Shown: one piece after another, positions 10,149 to 19,093 of the stretch | Layout of the letters: the number at the start of each line of letters is the position of its first letter | How positions within the stretch are numbered: the stretch's first letter is position 1 | Origin: Cysteiniphilum marinum | Lineage (GTDB): Bacteria > Pseudomonadota > Gammaproteobacteria > Francisellales > Francisellaceae | DNA: 63,903 nt | Reading direction: 5' to 3' | Assembly (NCBI RefSeq): GCF_014857925.1 | Contig: NZ_JACYVZ010000015.1 | Coordinates: 1 to 63,903 of the forward strand | The notes under the pieces: model-generated | Seen by the model: the letters and a program-made list of their open reading frames with translations, nothing else | The model's database searches: none | Told to the model about the DNA's origin: nothing | Position numbers and translations under genes: made by a program

Positions 10149-10465
10149 AAATCTATCCTTCTGATATTTACCTAAACTAGTATATCTGAGCACTTGACTA
10201 TGTGGCAGTATTTCTTAGCATACAGTTCATTTTCAAGCATTATTCAACACAGTCAATTTTCCATATTTATCACAATAAATACACAGTCATTATCTCAATG
10301 AAAAAGATCAACATGCGCACACAAAATATAGACTTAGTACACTAAACAGCCCAGCAAGTCGCTTATATAATGATCTGACATTTTGCAATGACGCACTTAT
10401 TTAAACCAGCCTGCACATCCGATAAGTCAGCGTATTTAATATATAAATAAAAACAGGAGCTTACC
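10149..10465. other. Intergenic region upstream of the chitinases
   Basis: A 317-base A+T-rich gap between the divergent amine oxidase and first chitinase genes. It presumably holds both promoters. I see no RNA gene, strong hairpin or recognisable operator. A plausible -10-like TATAAT sits near 10375 inside CTTATATAATGATC, about 90 bases before the chitinase start. Confidence 0.4.
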
Positions 10466-12694
10466 ATGCCAAAATTTAAATCCTTAACTATACTATTTGC
10501 CACCTGTTTATCGGCAAATGTTTATGCCTCAAGCTATACAGCAAACATCGACATTCCACAAGGCGGGTGGTATCAAGGCGTTGATTTACCTGTAAACGCC
10601 GATACGCTTAACGTTAAATCAGGTGATGAGTTAACAATAGAAACCTCTATTGCAACAACAGGCATTAACTCTAGCTGGGGATCGCTCACCCTAGGAAATT
10701 GCAGCAATATTGATCAATTTAAAACGACCTGTAAAGTCAACTCCGTTAACACTTGGTCAAACAATTTAAGCTTTGGAATTAATGCGCCTAGCGTTCCATT
10801 TAGTGCCAAGACAGCTCGCATCACCGTCAGTGCAAATACACAGGAGAAATCTAAAGGCACGATTAAAGTTCAACTCCCAGAGAAGCCTGCTTATCTTGAG
10901 GGGCAAGAGCTAGCAACAGTGCAAATTTATCAAAATGATACACTGGTTGGTGAGGTGCGTGACACCTCGTGGGGAAAAACTGCTCAACTACACGTTGAAT
11001 TTATTGGCAAACAGGCAAACTTCAATGTTAACGTACCTGCACTAGAAAAAGGCAAAGGAGTTGCACGCCCGAGCACATTTCAATTATCCAACAATGAAAC
11101 TCAAACGGTTGAGATTAGCTATGAAGCGCCCGAACCCGTTTTAGAAGGTAATATTAAAATCAAGGCATCAACACCAGGCTCTCATGCTATCAAACCTAGC
11201 TATCAATTGAAGAATACTGAGGGCAAAGTCATCGATCAAGGCACGCTAAGCTTTGATCAATCAACACTTATTCAACATCTGCCAACGACCAAAGACGGCC
11301 AAGTTTATACACTAGAAGCCGAAACTTATGTTGATGATGGCTTTATTTATACAGCAGAATCGCCCTACGCATTAACCGTTAATAATGGCAAAACAACCAA
11401 TGCTCAAGTTACTTATACACAAAAAGTACAACCAAGTGAACAAGTCTCAATTACAGTGCACCATTTCCCTGAGGGCAAAGAAGCTACGTTGACACTCACA
11501 AATAATAAAGGTGATACAAGAACACTCGAAATAAACAACAACGACCCACATGACATCGATATTCCACAAGATGATCAAACATGGACAGTTACTTTATCAG
11601 CAATTGCTGGTTATGGTGCCGAGATTACTCCTACAAGCTTTATCGCTTCAGGTGACTCTCAAACGATTAACATCAACTATCACCAAGTCAGCAATCAATG
11701 GCCAGATCAAGCCATTGTTGGTTATGTCCGAGGGTATGATGCCCCATGGCCAAGTCAACCCGCAACAACCACTGCGATGATCAAAACTGCAGCTGAAAAA
11801 GGTTATAACGTTTTTGTTTACGCATTTGCTGGTCAAAAATCCGATGGTGAGCCATTTCTGGTAAACTTCTTAGACAGCATGCTCAAAGATCTGCCAAACC
11901 AACTGAATGTTATACACAACCATAATGGCATTGCATTATTATCAATCGGTGGTGCTGAGAACTACTTTGATCCTGATCTAACTGGTGATAAAGCAAGACT
12001 TGCAGGGCAAAAAATGGGGCAGTTTTTAGCAGATCATCACTTTGATGGGCTAGATATTGATGTCGAGCACCCAAATGCAACTGCTACTGATGAAAACCTT
12101 ACCAATTACATCAATGCCATGAGAGCCATTTTCAAGGAAAAGACTGGTAAAGATTTATATTTAACGGCTGCACCTCAAATCTCTGGTTGGTATGGTTCAG
12201 GTAAATGGGCATCAGGAAGTGCAAAATTTGCTGAGCAAATGTATACACAAGAATTTATGCAACATGCCAACTTTGACGCTGTTTTCATCCAAACATATAA
12301 CCAATATGGTGGTGCAAACTTTGCTGGTTTAAAAGGTTTTGATACTGGGTTTTTATCAATGACATTCAAGCTATTAAGCCCACAAACACGTGCTGAAATG
12401 CCAGGTGTGCCGGAAAATGCTTTTAGCGTACCTCTTAATACCAAGATCATTTTAGGCGTGCCAAATTACAAAGCGCCAAGTGTCAGCGAGCAAGCTTATC
12501 GACAAGGACAGTGTTTGGCGGATGCCAGTTGTTCAGGTGTTGGTTTATACAACCCGAAAGATATTAATCAGGACATTACGCAAGGTGGTTTGAAGCAATA
12601 CAATCAATATGGCGGATTAATGACCTGGATTCTAAACTCTGATGCTTATCAGGGTTGGAGTTGGGTTAATGGTGTAAAAAAATCACTAAGATAG
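10466..12694 (+). CDS. Secreted GH18 chitinase with N-terminal binding modules
   Basis: Predicted extracellular or periplasmic chitinase of 742 residues. A Sec signal covers residues 1-21 (cleavage near YAS). An N-terminal beta-sandwich module (about 22-125) and two or three further beta-rich repeats (about 130-410) precede the GH18 domain (about 415-740). The catalytic DGLDIDVE motif at about residue 529 carries the general acid glutamate, and YNQY and a C-terminal GLMTWI give the barrel strands. The start follows ACAGGAGC. The gene is followed 82 bases later by a second GH18 gene with a different architecture, suggesting complementary activities on chitin. Confidence 0.88.
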   Translation: MPKFKSLTILFATCLSANVYASSYTANIDIPQGGWYQGVDLPVNADTLNVKSGDELTIETSIATTGINSSWGSLTLGNCSNIDQFKTTCKVNSVNTWSNNLSFGINAPSVPFSAKTARITVSANTQEKSKGTIKVQLPEKPAYLEGQELATVQIYQNDTLVGEVRDTSWGKTAQLHVEFIGKQANFNVNVPALEKGKGVARPSTFQLSNNETQTVEISYEAPEPVLEGNIKIKASTPGSHAIKPSYQLKNTEGKVIDQGTLSFDQSTLIQHLPTTKDGQVYTLEAETYVDDGFIYTAESPYALTVNNGKTTNAQVTYTQKVQPSEQVSITVHHFPEGKEATLTLTNNKGDTRTLEINNNDPHDIDIPQDDQTWTVTLSAIAGYGAEITPTSFIASGDSQTININYHQVSNQWPDQAIVGYVRGYDAPWPSQPATTTAMIKTAAEKGYNVFVYAFAGQKSDGEPFLVNFLDSMLKDLPNQLNVIHNHNGIALLSIGGAENYFDPDLTGDKARLAGQKMGQFLADHHFDGLDIDVEHPNATATDENLTNYINAMRAIFKEKTGKDLYLTAAPQISGWYGSGKWASGSAKFAEQMYTQEFMQHANFDAVFIQTYNQYGGANFAGLKGFDTGFLSMTFKLLSPQTRAEMPGVPENAFSVPLNTKIILGVPNYKAPSVSEQAYRQGQCLADASCSGVGLYNPKDINQDITQGGLKQYNQYGGLMTWILNSDAYQGWSWVNGVKKSLR

Positions 12695-12775
12695 TCAACC
12701 AACGCACTATTTATACAACCTTTTGTCAGTATGACAAATAGTACATTAGTTAAATCAATCATAAGGAGAAACATC

Positions 12776-15136
12776 ATGACACTATCAAGGAAACTTATTT
12801 CAAGTGCGATACTCACCACCCTTTTAAGTAGCTCCGCATTTGCACTATCAGCACCAGAACCTCTAAGCTGTATGCAGGTTAAGCTTAATGCAGGCACTCA
12901 ATACCCTGATCCATGGCAAGCAACGAGCTTGACACTGACTAATCTCTGTAATAAGGATATCGATCTAAGAGATGCCGCGCTTAAGATCACTGCCAACACT
13001 TCTTATGCTGGCGCCTATGTTTTATCGCCAACATTTGCTATCGCTTGGCCTGCCACCACCAACAGCACAACACAATTGGGTGACAATAAAGTGGCCACCT
13101 TTAAATTTGATAAATTCCAAGAAGGTAGCCAGTGGTGGAAACCAAAGACAACAATGCCTGCCAATGCCCAGTTGGTTTGGAGCAGCAATCCTGTCAAAGG
13201 TGAAAATATTATTTCATCTGCCTTTTACCCACATGGTGACACACCAATTGAGCAAAAAGGTCAAATGCATTTTAGCATTGCCGAAGGTTCTGATCCGTTG
13301 CCTGAAAATACTAAAGTTACCATTACCGGTAAAAATACAGGCTATACAACAACCATCGATTTTACGACAACTGCGACTGTCAAAGATATCCCTTATGGTG
13401 AGTACAACTTAAGCGCATCAGCTATTGTTGATGGCAAAACACTTGAGATCACCATGGTTCCTAGTCTTGTGAACTTATCAAAAGACCACCCACAAGCAAG
13501 CGCACAGGTGTCTTATAAAGACCAAAGTGCTGAGCTTATTGTCACATTGCATCGAGCACAACCGGCTGATGTCACACATGATAGTGTTACACTGAATCTT
13601 TTAAACAAACAAACACAGAGTACGTCACATCAAGAAATTAGCTGGAATGACAAGTCAACTTTTGTTTTAGATAAAAACACTGATTATGTATTGAGTGCAG
13701 ATCCAATGACAGGCTCACGATACAAATATAGTTTTACCTTTGATGGCAAATCCGAGGCTGATATCAATATGAGCCAAGGACAAAAAACCATTCAGATGTC
13801 CTATACAGAAACACCAGTTCCTACTGGCACAGCTGAAGTTAGTGCTACAGGACTTGAAGGTCATACTGCGACAGTCTATTTCACAGGTGAAGATAAAGAA
13901 ACGCATGACCTAGAAGTTTCTGATGATAAAGCGTATTTAATGAATTTAGCAGCCAATCAATCCTATAACGTCACAGCCAACACATTTACCGTAGATGGTT
14001 ATCGCTATAGTCTTGATAATCCGCAGACGATTTCAATAAGCGAAAATAAAACCACACCAATAGCATTAGCATTTAACAAATCTCCTGTACCAACAACTAA
14101 GCAGTTTATTACTGGTTATTGGGAAAATTGGAAGGGCGCACTACGTCCACAAGGCTCAACTAGCGCTCATGATCCTGCTTATTACAGTAATGATATCAAG
14201 CCATATACACATGTGCTTTATTCGTTCTTAACCCTTGCTAAATCACCCAACCCAGATAATCCACAAGCTGCTTATTGGGACGGGCAAGCCATATATGAAT
14301 CAATGACACAAGCTGATGTCATGAAAGTAATGACCAAAACAGATCCACTTTGGTTAAATGATCACGAATGGCAACGCGCAAAAGTAGATGCCTTAATCAC
14401 AGCAGTGCATAACAATAATGGTAAATTTATCTGGGCAATTGGTGGTTGGTCAGATCTGACACAAACGATTAAGCCAGAGCAAATTGATGCCTTTGTCAAT
14501 AAAGTTGTTGAGTTACTTAAACTCTCTGGAGATGGTGTTGATTTTGACTGGGAGCATTTAAGTCAAGATCAAACGATCACCAAGCAGCAACTTGATACAC
14601 TAGCTGAAACTTTATTAAAACTTAGACAAGCGCTTGATAAAGCAGGTATGCAAGACAAGCAAATTGGTTACACAACCCGCTTTAATGCGTTTATGGAAAA
14701 TGCCAAAGATTATGGCTTCTCGGACTTTGCATCTGATGGCGAAGGTTTAGCGATTAACAACTGGTTAAAAGCACGTAATAGCTCACTTAATGCCGTTGTT
14801 GATTGGGTCAATATCATGGCATATGACGTGGGTCCAAATGATATGCCAAATGGTGAAACATGGTCAATGCCTGTATACAAAGATGTATTTGACACATTTG
14901 CCCAACATATCGATAAATCAAAAATCGTGATGGGCTTTGAACCCGGTGGACAAGCCGCAGGCGGTGTCTGGGAAGGCATGGACATTGATAAATCAGTGAT
15001 CGATCATATTGCCAGCATTCCATATGGCGGCAGCATGTTCTGGGCAATTAACCAACCTAAATTACCACCCTCAACAGAGGTTACTGGAGACAACGCCTAT
15101 GAATTAGCCAATTACTCGCAGCAGAGGTTTAAGTGA
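12776..15136 (+). CDS. Secreted GH18 chitinase, second of a tandem pair
   Basis: The 786-residue protein has a signal peptide (residues 1-23, ending AFA). It has an N-terminal carbohydrate-binding-like module (about 30-145) with paired cysteines and tryptophans, then three beta-sandwich repeats of about 100 residues (SAxVSYKD, MSYTETP, LAFNKSP boundaries), and a C-terminal GH18 domain from about residue 440. The catalytic motif is DGVDFDWE (about 586-593), and VNIMAYDVG and FWAINQP mark later strands. The ATG at 12776 has an AAGGAG site nine bases upstream, which decides against the in-frame start at 12731. The domain resembles the ChiA/ChiC class seen in Francisella-type chitinases. Confidence 0.88.
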   Translation: MTLSRKLISSAILTTLLSSSAFALSAPEPLSCMQVKLNAGTQYPDPWQATSLTLTNLCNKDIDLRDAALKITANTSYAGAYVLSPTFAIAWPATTNSTTQLGDNKVATFKFDKFQEGSQWWKPKTTMPANAQLVWSSNPVKGENIISSAFYPHGDTPIEQKGQMHFSIAEGSDPLPENTKVTITGKNTGYTTTIDFTTTATVKDIPYGEYNLSASAIVDGKTLEITMVPSLVNLSKDHPQASAQVSYKDQSAELIVTLHRAQPADVTHDSVTLNLLNKQTQSTSHQEISWNDKSTFVLDKNTDYVLSADPMTGSRYKYSFTFDGKSEADINMSQGQKTIQMSYTETPVPTGTAEVSATGLEGHTATVYFTGEDKETHDLEVSDDKAYLMNLAANQSYNVTANTFTVDGYRYSLDNPQTISISENKTTPIALAFNKSPVPTTKQFITGYWENWKGALRPQGSTSAHDPAYYSNDIKPYTHVLYSFLTLAKSPNPDNPQAAYWDGQAIYESMTQADVMKVMTKTDPLWLNDHEWQRAKVDALITAVHNNNGKFIWAIGGWSDLTQTIKPEQIDAFVNKVVELLKLSGDGVDFDWEHLSQDQTITKQQLDTLAETLLKLRQALDKAGMQDKQIGYTTRFNAFMENAKDYGFSDFASDGEGLAINNWLKARNSSLNAVVDWVNIMAYDVGPNDMPNGETWSMPVYKDVFDTFAQHIDKSKIVMGFEPGGQAAGGVWEGMDIDKSVIDHIASIPYGGSMFWAINQPKLPPSTEVTGDNAYELANYSQQRFK

Positions 15137-15163
15137 TTATGCAAAATGCATACATAAGCTGCA

Positions 15164-16267
15164 TTAACAAGCATGATAACTTCCTGCAATAGTATCTTTA
15201 GTACTTCCTGTTGTCATTGAAAAAGGTATTTTTATCTTATTGATATGACAATAAGCAAACCAGGCAAAGGCAATTGTTTCAATCCACGCCTCGTCAATGC
15301 CCAAGGCATTGATTGCCTGCACATTGATATCTGGTAAATATTCTCGAAGCAAGCTTAACAAGAACTCATTACGTGCACCGCCACCTGCGACATAAAGCGC
15401 TTTAGTATCTGCTTGATACCTTAAAACAGCCTCAGCAATCGAGCGCGCCGTTAAATGATGTAAGGTTGCTTGCACATCTTGTATATGCTCGTCGGTAGAC
15501 AACTGATTCTCTAGCCATTGTAGATTAAAATACTCAAGCCCTGTACTTTTAGGGGCACTTTGCGCAAAATAAGGATCTTGCATTAACTGATCTAATAATG
15601 TTGGCAATAATATACCACCGCGCCCCCACTGACCCGCTTGATCATAAACTTCACCACGATGCTTATGAATCCATTGATCGATCAAGGTATTGGCAGGTCC
15701 CGTATCAAAACCAATAAGTGCTTTCTCAGGGTGTAGGCAAGTAATATTAGCGATTCCGCCTAAGTTGAGAATCACCCGCGGCGTATCTTTATCCGCAAAA
15801 AATGCTTGATGAAATGCCGGCACGAGAGGCGCGCCTTGCCCACCAAAAATCATATCTTTATTGCGAAAGTCATTAACAACCGGAATACCTGTGAGTGCCG
15901 TGAGCACATTACCACTACCTAATTGAATACTGAACTTACGTACACCTTGTGGCTGATGATAAACCGTTTGCCCATGACAGCCAATGGCAATAATATCTTT
16001 TGCATTGAGGTTATTTGCTATTAGCATTTGCTTAACGCACTGCGCATAGCTTTCGGCTAATTGATAGTCTAAATCACCAAAATCAAATAACGATAATTGA
16101 TAATCTTGCGCGAAAATATCTTTTATTCTCGCCTTAGTCTCAGCAGGATAGGCGAAGCTTTGCTGTGCTTTAAGACTAAATAACTCACCTTTAAACTCAA
16201 CGACAGCACAATCAATCGCATCCATACTGGTGCCAGACATAATGCCAATATAATACTTACCACTCAT
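15164..16267 (-). CDS. anmK: Anhydro-N-acetylmuramic acid kinase
   Basis: Cytosolic sugar kinase of peptidoglycan recycling that converts 1,6-anhydroMurNAc to MurNAc-6-phosphate with ring opening. The 367-residue protein begins with the ATP-binding IGIMSGTSMDAIDCA and has IGCHGQTVYH, NLGGIANIT and GFDTGPAN, all diagnostic of AnmK. It overlaps the preceding gene by four bases (ATGA). It is the third gene of an operon with a small membrane protein and a DsbG-like protein. It is convergent with the chitinase pair, a cell-wall and amino-sugar theme that may be coincidental. Confidence 0.95.
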   Translation of the reverse strand: MSGKYYIGIMSGTSMDAIDCAVVEFKGELFSLKAQQSFAYPAETKARIKDIFAQDYQLSLFDFGDLDYQLAESYAQCVKQMLIANNLNAKDIIAIGCHGQTVYHQPQGVRKFSIQLGSGNVLTALTGIPVVNDFRNKDMIFGGQGAPLVPAFHQAFFADKDTPRVILNLGGIANITCLHPEKALIGFDTGPANTLIDQWIHKHRGEVYDQAGQWGRGGILLPTLLDQLMQDPYFAQSAPKSTGLEYFNLQWLENQLSTDEHIQDVQATLHHLTARSIAEAVLRYQADTKALYVAGGGARNEFLLSLLREYLPDINVQAINALGIDEAWIETIAFAWFAYCHINKIKIPFSMTTGSTKDTIAGSYHAC

Positions 16268-16653
16268 GATTTATTACGCTTCTTATCTTTTAGATAATTA
16301 GCTAAAGGTAATGCAAACATACCAACAAATAACACAAGCGCGATAAAAAATAACAACTGCAACCACCAAGGAAAAGAGAGCATTACCTGCCACGCATTAT
16401 TAAGCTGTGAGGTAGCACTTGTAAATACTTGTTTTTCTGTCGGCATATAACGTGCTGACACCATTGACACAGACACCAAATAAAATAACGTCACGATATA
16501 CAATAATCCATATTGCTTATAGCGTTTGATCTTAAGATATTTTTGCTCAAGAAAGTAACTGATCTGATGATCATCATTACTGGCACAACTTGAAGTTAAG
16601 GTTTTAATCCACAAAAATGCCAACACAACGGCATAAATAACAAATACAATCAT
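16264..16653 (-). CDS. Small inner-membrane protein of unknown function
   Basis: A 129-residue protein I do not recognise. Three hydrophobic segments are visible: about residues 1-16, 45-65 and 95-117. The C-terminus is basic (KDKKRNKS), probably cytoplasmic. It sits between the DsbG-like gene (four bases upstream) and anmK (four-base overlap), so it is almost certainly co-expressed with them. No catalytic motif can be seen. Confidence 0.6.
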   Translation of the reverse strand: MIVFVIYAVVLAFLWIKTLTSSCASNDDHQISYFLEQKYLKIKRYKQYGLLYIVTLFYLVSVSMVSARYMPTEKQVFTSATSQLNNAWQVMLSFPWWLQLLFFIALVLFVGMFALPLANYLKDKKRNKS

Positions 16654-16657
16654 CTAC

Positions 16658-17332
16658 TTACCAACTTTTTGCAACGCTTTTTATAAACACATCGACTTTC
16701 CGCTCATTCTCTGTCAATGCCGCATTATCGGCTTTTAAGGGTAATAACGCACCACCACTTATTCTTGCTTGACCTGCTGCGTTTTTATATACCACGACAG
16801 GCACTGAGTTAATCAATCCTTTTAAAATCGTCATATTATGATTAAATTGCTCAATTTCTTTGCTTGTCGGATCAGTCACTGGTGTGATACCACCTTCCTC
16901 TTTAGCATAATTAAAACCACTTTCATTTTGCTTTAGTGCGTCAAGCGGTGATTTTGCACTTAAAATAGCCATGGCTTTTAAGGGGCTTGAACGCTTGATA
17001 ATACCAATGGGTACCCAGCGAATTGCTAAATTGCCAGCATCCACTTGCTTTTGAGTTGCCTCAAATAATGCATGGCAAAACATGCAATTAGGATCAAAGA
17101 TCACATACATATTGCGCGCTGCCGTTTTTGCACCCTGCTCAATGAAGTTTGCTGTTTGCAATGCTTGATATAGTTTTTGAGCCGCTGGATCAATTGAGTT
17201 TAAATCGATCTTTTGTGCCTTATTACTTCCTTTGTCATGCGCACCAAAAAAGTAATACGCACCACCCAAAATAATAATCAATGTAACCAATAGCAGTAAT
17301 ATACGTCTTGCCATAAATTCAGTCCATTTCAT
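16658..17332 (-). CDS. DsbG/DsbC-like thiol:disulfide oxidoreductase
   Basis: Thioredoxin-fold protein of 224 residues, anchored or exported by one N-terminal hydrophobic segment (about residues 9-29). The active site is CMFC in VIFDPNCMFCHALF, followed by the DsbG-like WVPIGIIKRSSPLKAMAIL and a cis-proline loop VPVVVY. The N-terminal dimerisation domain is shorter than in classical DsbC/DsbG. It probably acts in the periplasm as an isomerase or reductase. Two starts are possible, 17332 and an in-frame ATG at 17314; neither has a strong ribosome site. It is first in the operon with the small membrane protein and anmK. Confidence 0.8.
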   Translation of the reverse strand: MKWTEFMARRILLLLVTLIIILGGAYYFFGAHDKGSNKAQKIDLNSIDPAAQKLYQALQTANFIEQGAKTAARNMYVIFDPNCMFCHALFEATQKQVDAGNLAIRWVPIGIIKRSSPLKAMAILSAKSPLDALKQNESGFNYAKEEGGITPVTDPTSKEIEQFNHNMTILKGLINSVPVVVYKNAAGQARISGGALLPLKADNAALTENERKVDVFIKSVAKSW

Positions 17333-17404
17333 CCAATCAAAAGTAAGCTAAAGCCTAGCGAATTTCATCTATTTTAGCCACTTTTTCTTGCTGAATTTAT
17401 TCTA

Positions 17405-17466
17405 TTACCCATCATAAACTACGTTACAACCAAACACCGTAAAATGATTTACGATGGGTATAAGTA
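17405..17466 (+). repeat. Dispersed repeat, copy B, with an imperfect inverted partner
   Basis: The right half (17438-17466) matches copy A at 4654-4683 in reverse orientation. The left half (17405-17430) is a degraded inverted version, so the whole forms an imperfect palindrome around a short loop. It ends inside the possible upstream start of the next transporter gene and about 87 bases before its preferred start. Confidence 0.5.
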
Positions 17467-17552
17467 AACGCATTTACAAATGCATATCTCAACTTGCTAT
17501 TTATTTTTTATACGGCAAGATAGCGCCTAATATTTATAGCACATTTAAATTT

Positions 17553-18938
17553 ATGTCTTACGATAAAACACTGACAGTGTCGAAATTGACACTCATGAAT
17601 ATCACTGCAATCATTAGCCTGAGCTCCATCGCCTTTATGGCAACCATTGGCCTGGCCTCTATTTTCTTTTATCTTTTAGCTGCCATCTTTTTTCTGATTC
17701 CGAGCGCTCTAGTCTGTGCTGAATTAGGTGGCATGTTAGTAAAAGACAATGGTGGCGTATACACTTGGGTGAAGCGTGCATTTGGTGAAAAAACTGGCTT
17801 AATCGCAATCTGGATGGAATGGTTTAATAATGTCATAAGCTTCCCAGCAAGCCTCTCAGCAATTGCGGCAACGATTGTTTATATCGGCTTTGATCAGATC
17901 GAGCATAGTAAGCTCACACTTTGTCTTACTATGCTTACCATTTTCTGGTTATTAACCCTGTTTAACTGTTTACCCATGCGACGAATTGTTATTCTTAATG
18001 TCATCGGTGCACTGTTGGGCATGATTTTACCTGGGGTATTGTTACTTGCTGGTGCGATTTATTTTCTGATCATGGGACAAGATAATGCTCACTTTAACCA
18101 TTTCCATAATTGGTTACCCGAGTTATCATTTGTGACTTTTGCGCTATTTGTCAAAACTTTGGCAAGCTATTCAGGCATTCAAGCAACAAGCTTCCATGTT
18201 AAAAATGTGCAAAAACCCAAACGCAGTATTCCCCGAGCAATGATCTTATCAATTGTGATTATTGTGCTACTGTCGATCATCTCAACCCTTGCGTTAGTGA
18301 TTATCACACCTCAAAACTCAATTAACCCTATGAGTGGATTAATTCAAGGGATTAGTGCCGTACTTAATCTTGCCGGTCTTGGTGAATTTCAAGGACTTAT
18401 AGCCTTACTTATCGTCGTTGGCATGATCGCAGCATTAAGCACTTGGATGTTAGGGCCTGCTCGCGCCATGCAAGAAGTCGCTCAACAGAAACTTTTACCT
18501 CAAGCTTTTGCCAAACTTAACAACAATCACATGCCAACCAATGTACTGTTGATTCAAGGTATTATTGGTAGCCTGCTATCCTTTGTATTTTTGTTTATGC
18601 CAACGATTCAATCTGCCTTTGCATTATTGATCGCATTAACATCACAATTTACAGTTTTCATGTGGATTCTGGTATTTGCTGCTGCCATGCGTTTACGTTA
18701 TAAAGAACCACATATTGAGCGAATTTTTCATGTTGGCTCCAAAAACAACCTGCTTTTAAATACCATTTGTATTTTTGGTATCCTTGCTTGCTTGAGTGGT
18801 ATTTTCTTAGGGATTTTTCCGCCGGCTTTTTCACATATACAAAATATTTATGCTTATGTTACGACCATCGTTATTGCTGATATTATCATTATTCTTATTC
18901 CCTTTTTATGGACCTGGTTGCGTAAACCATTGCAGTAG
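17553..18938 (+). CDS. APC-family amino-acid permease or antiporter (GadC-like)
   Basis: Inner-membrane amino-acid transporter with about 12 membrane helices and 461 residues from the preferred start. The N-terminal pattern LTLMNITAIISL and the GGVYTWVKRAFGEKTGLIAIWMEW segment are typical of the glutamate:GABA antiporter (AGA) branch of the APC superfamily. Substrate is not determined. An in-frame ATG at 17454 would add 33 atypical residues and lies inside the dispersed repeat, so I prefer 17553, although no clear ribosome site is seen. Another amino-acid carrier follows downstream. Confidence 0.8.
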   Translation: MSYDKTLTVSKLTLMNITAIISLSSIAFMATIGLASIFFYLLAAIFFLIPSALVCAELGGMLVKDNGGVYTWVKRAFGEKTGLIAIWMEWFNNVISFPASLSAIAATIVYIGFDQIEHSKLTLCLTMLTIFWLLTLFNCLPMRRIVILNVIGALLGMILPGVLLLAGAIYFLIMGQDNAHFNHFHNWLPELSFVTFALFVKTLASYSGIQATSFHVKNVQKPKRSIPRAMILSIVIIVLLSIISTLALVIITPQNSINPMSGLIQGISAVLNLAGLGEFQGLIALLIVVGMIAALSTWMLGPARAMQEVAQQKLLPQAFAKLNNNHMPTNVLLIQGIIGSLLSFVFLFMPTIQSAFALLIALTSQFTVFMWILVFAAAMRLRYKEPHIERIFHVGSKNNLLLNTICIFGILACLSGIFLGIFPPAFSHIQNIYAYVTTIVIADIIIILIPFLWTWLRKPLQ

Positions 18939-19027
18939 TTCTGTGCTTGAATTAATCCACTTTTATACTATGCCGCTCGTGCATCATTTTGCCGTGTTTA
19001 ATGTTGAAAAATTCAATGACAGAAATA

Positions 19028-19057
19028 CTGTCAAATGATTTATGAACGGTATATAGT
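19028..19057 (+). repeat. Dispersed repeat, copy C
   Basis: Third copy of the 30-base repeat, with sequence beginning CTGTCAAATGATTTATGA, lying 37 bases upstream of the dicarboxylate/amino-acid symporter start. The TATATAGT at its end could serve as a -10 element. Its position relative to the downstream gene resembles that of copy B. Confidence 0.45.
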
Positions 19058-19093
19058 GCTATAAGAAAGGCATAAAGATAGAAGGGAGATCTC

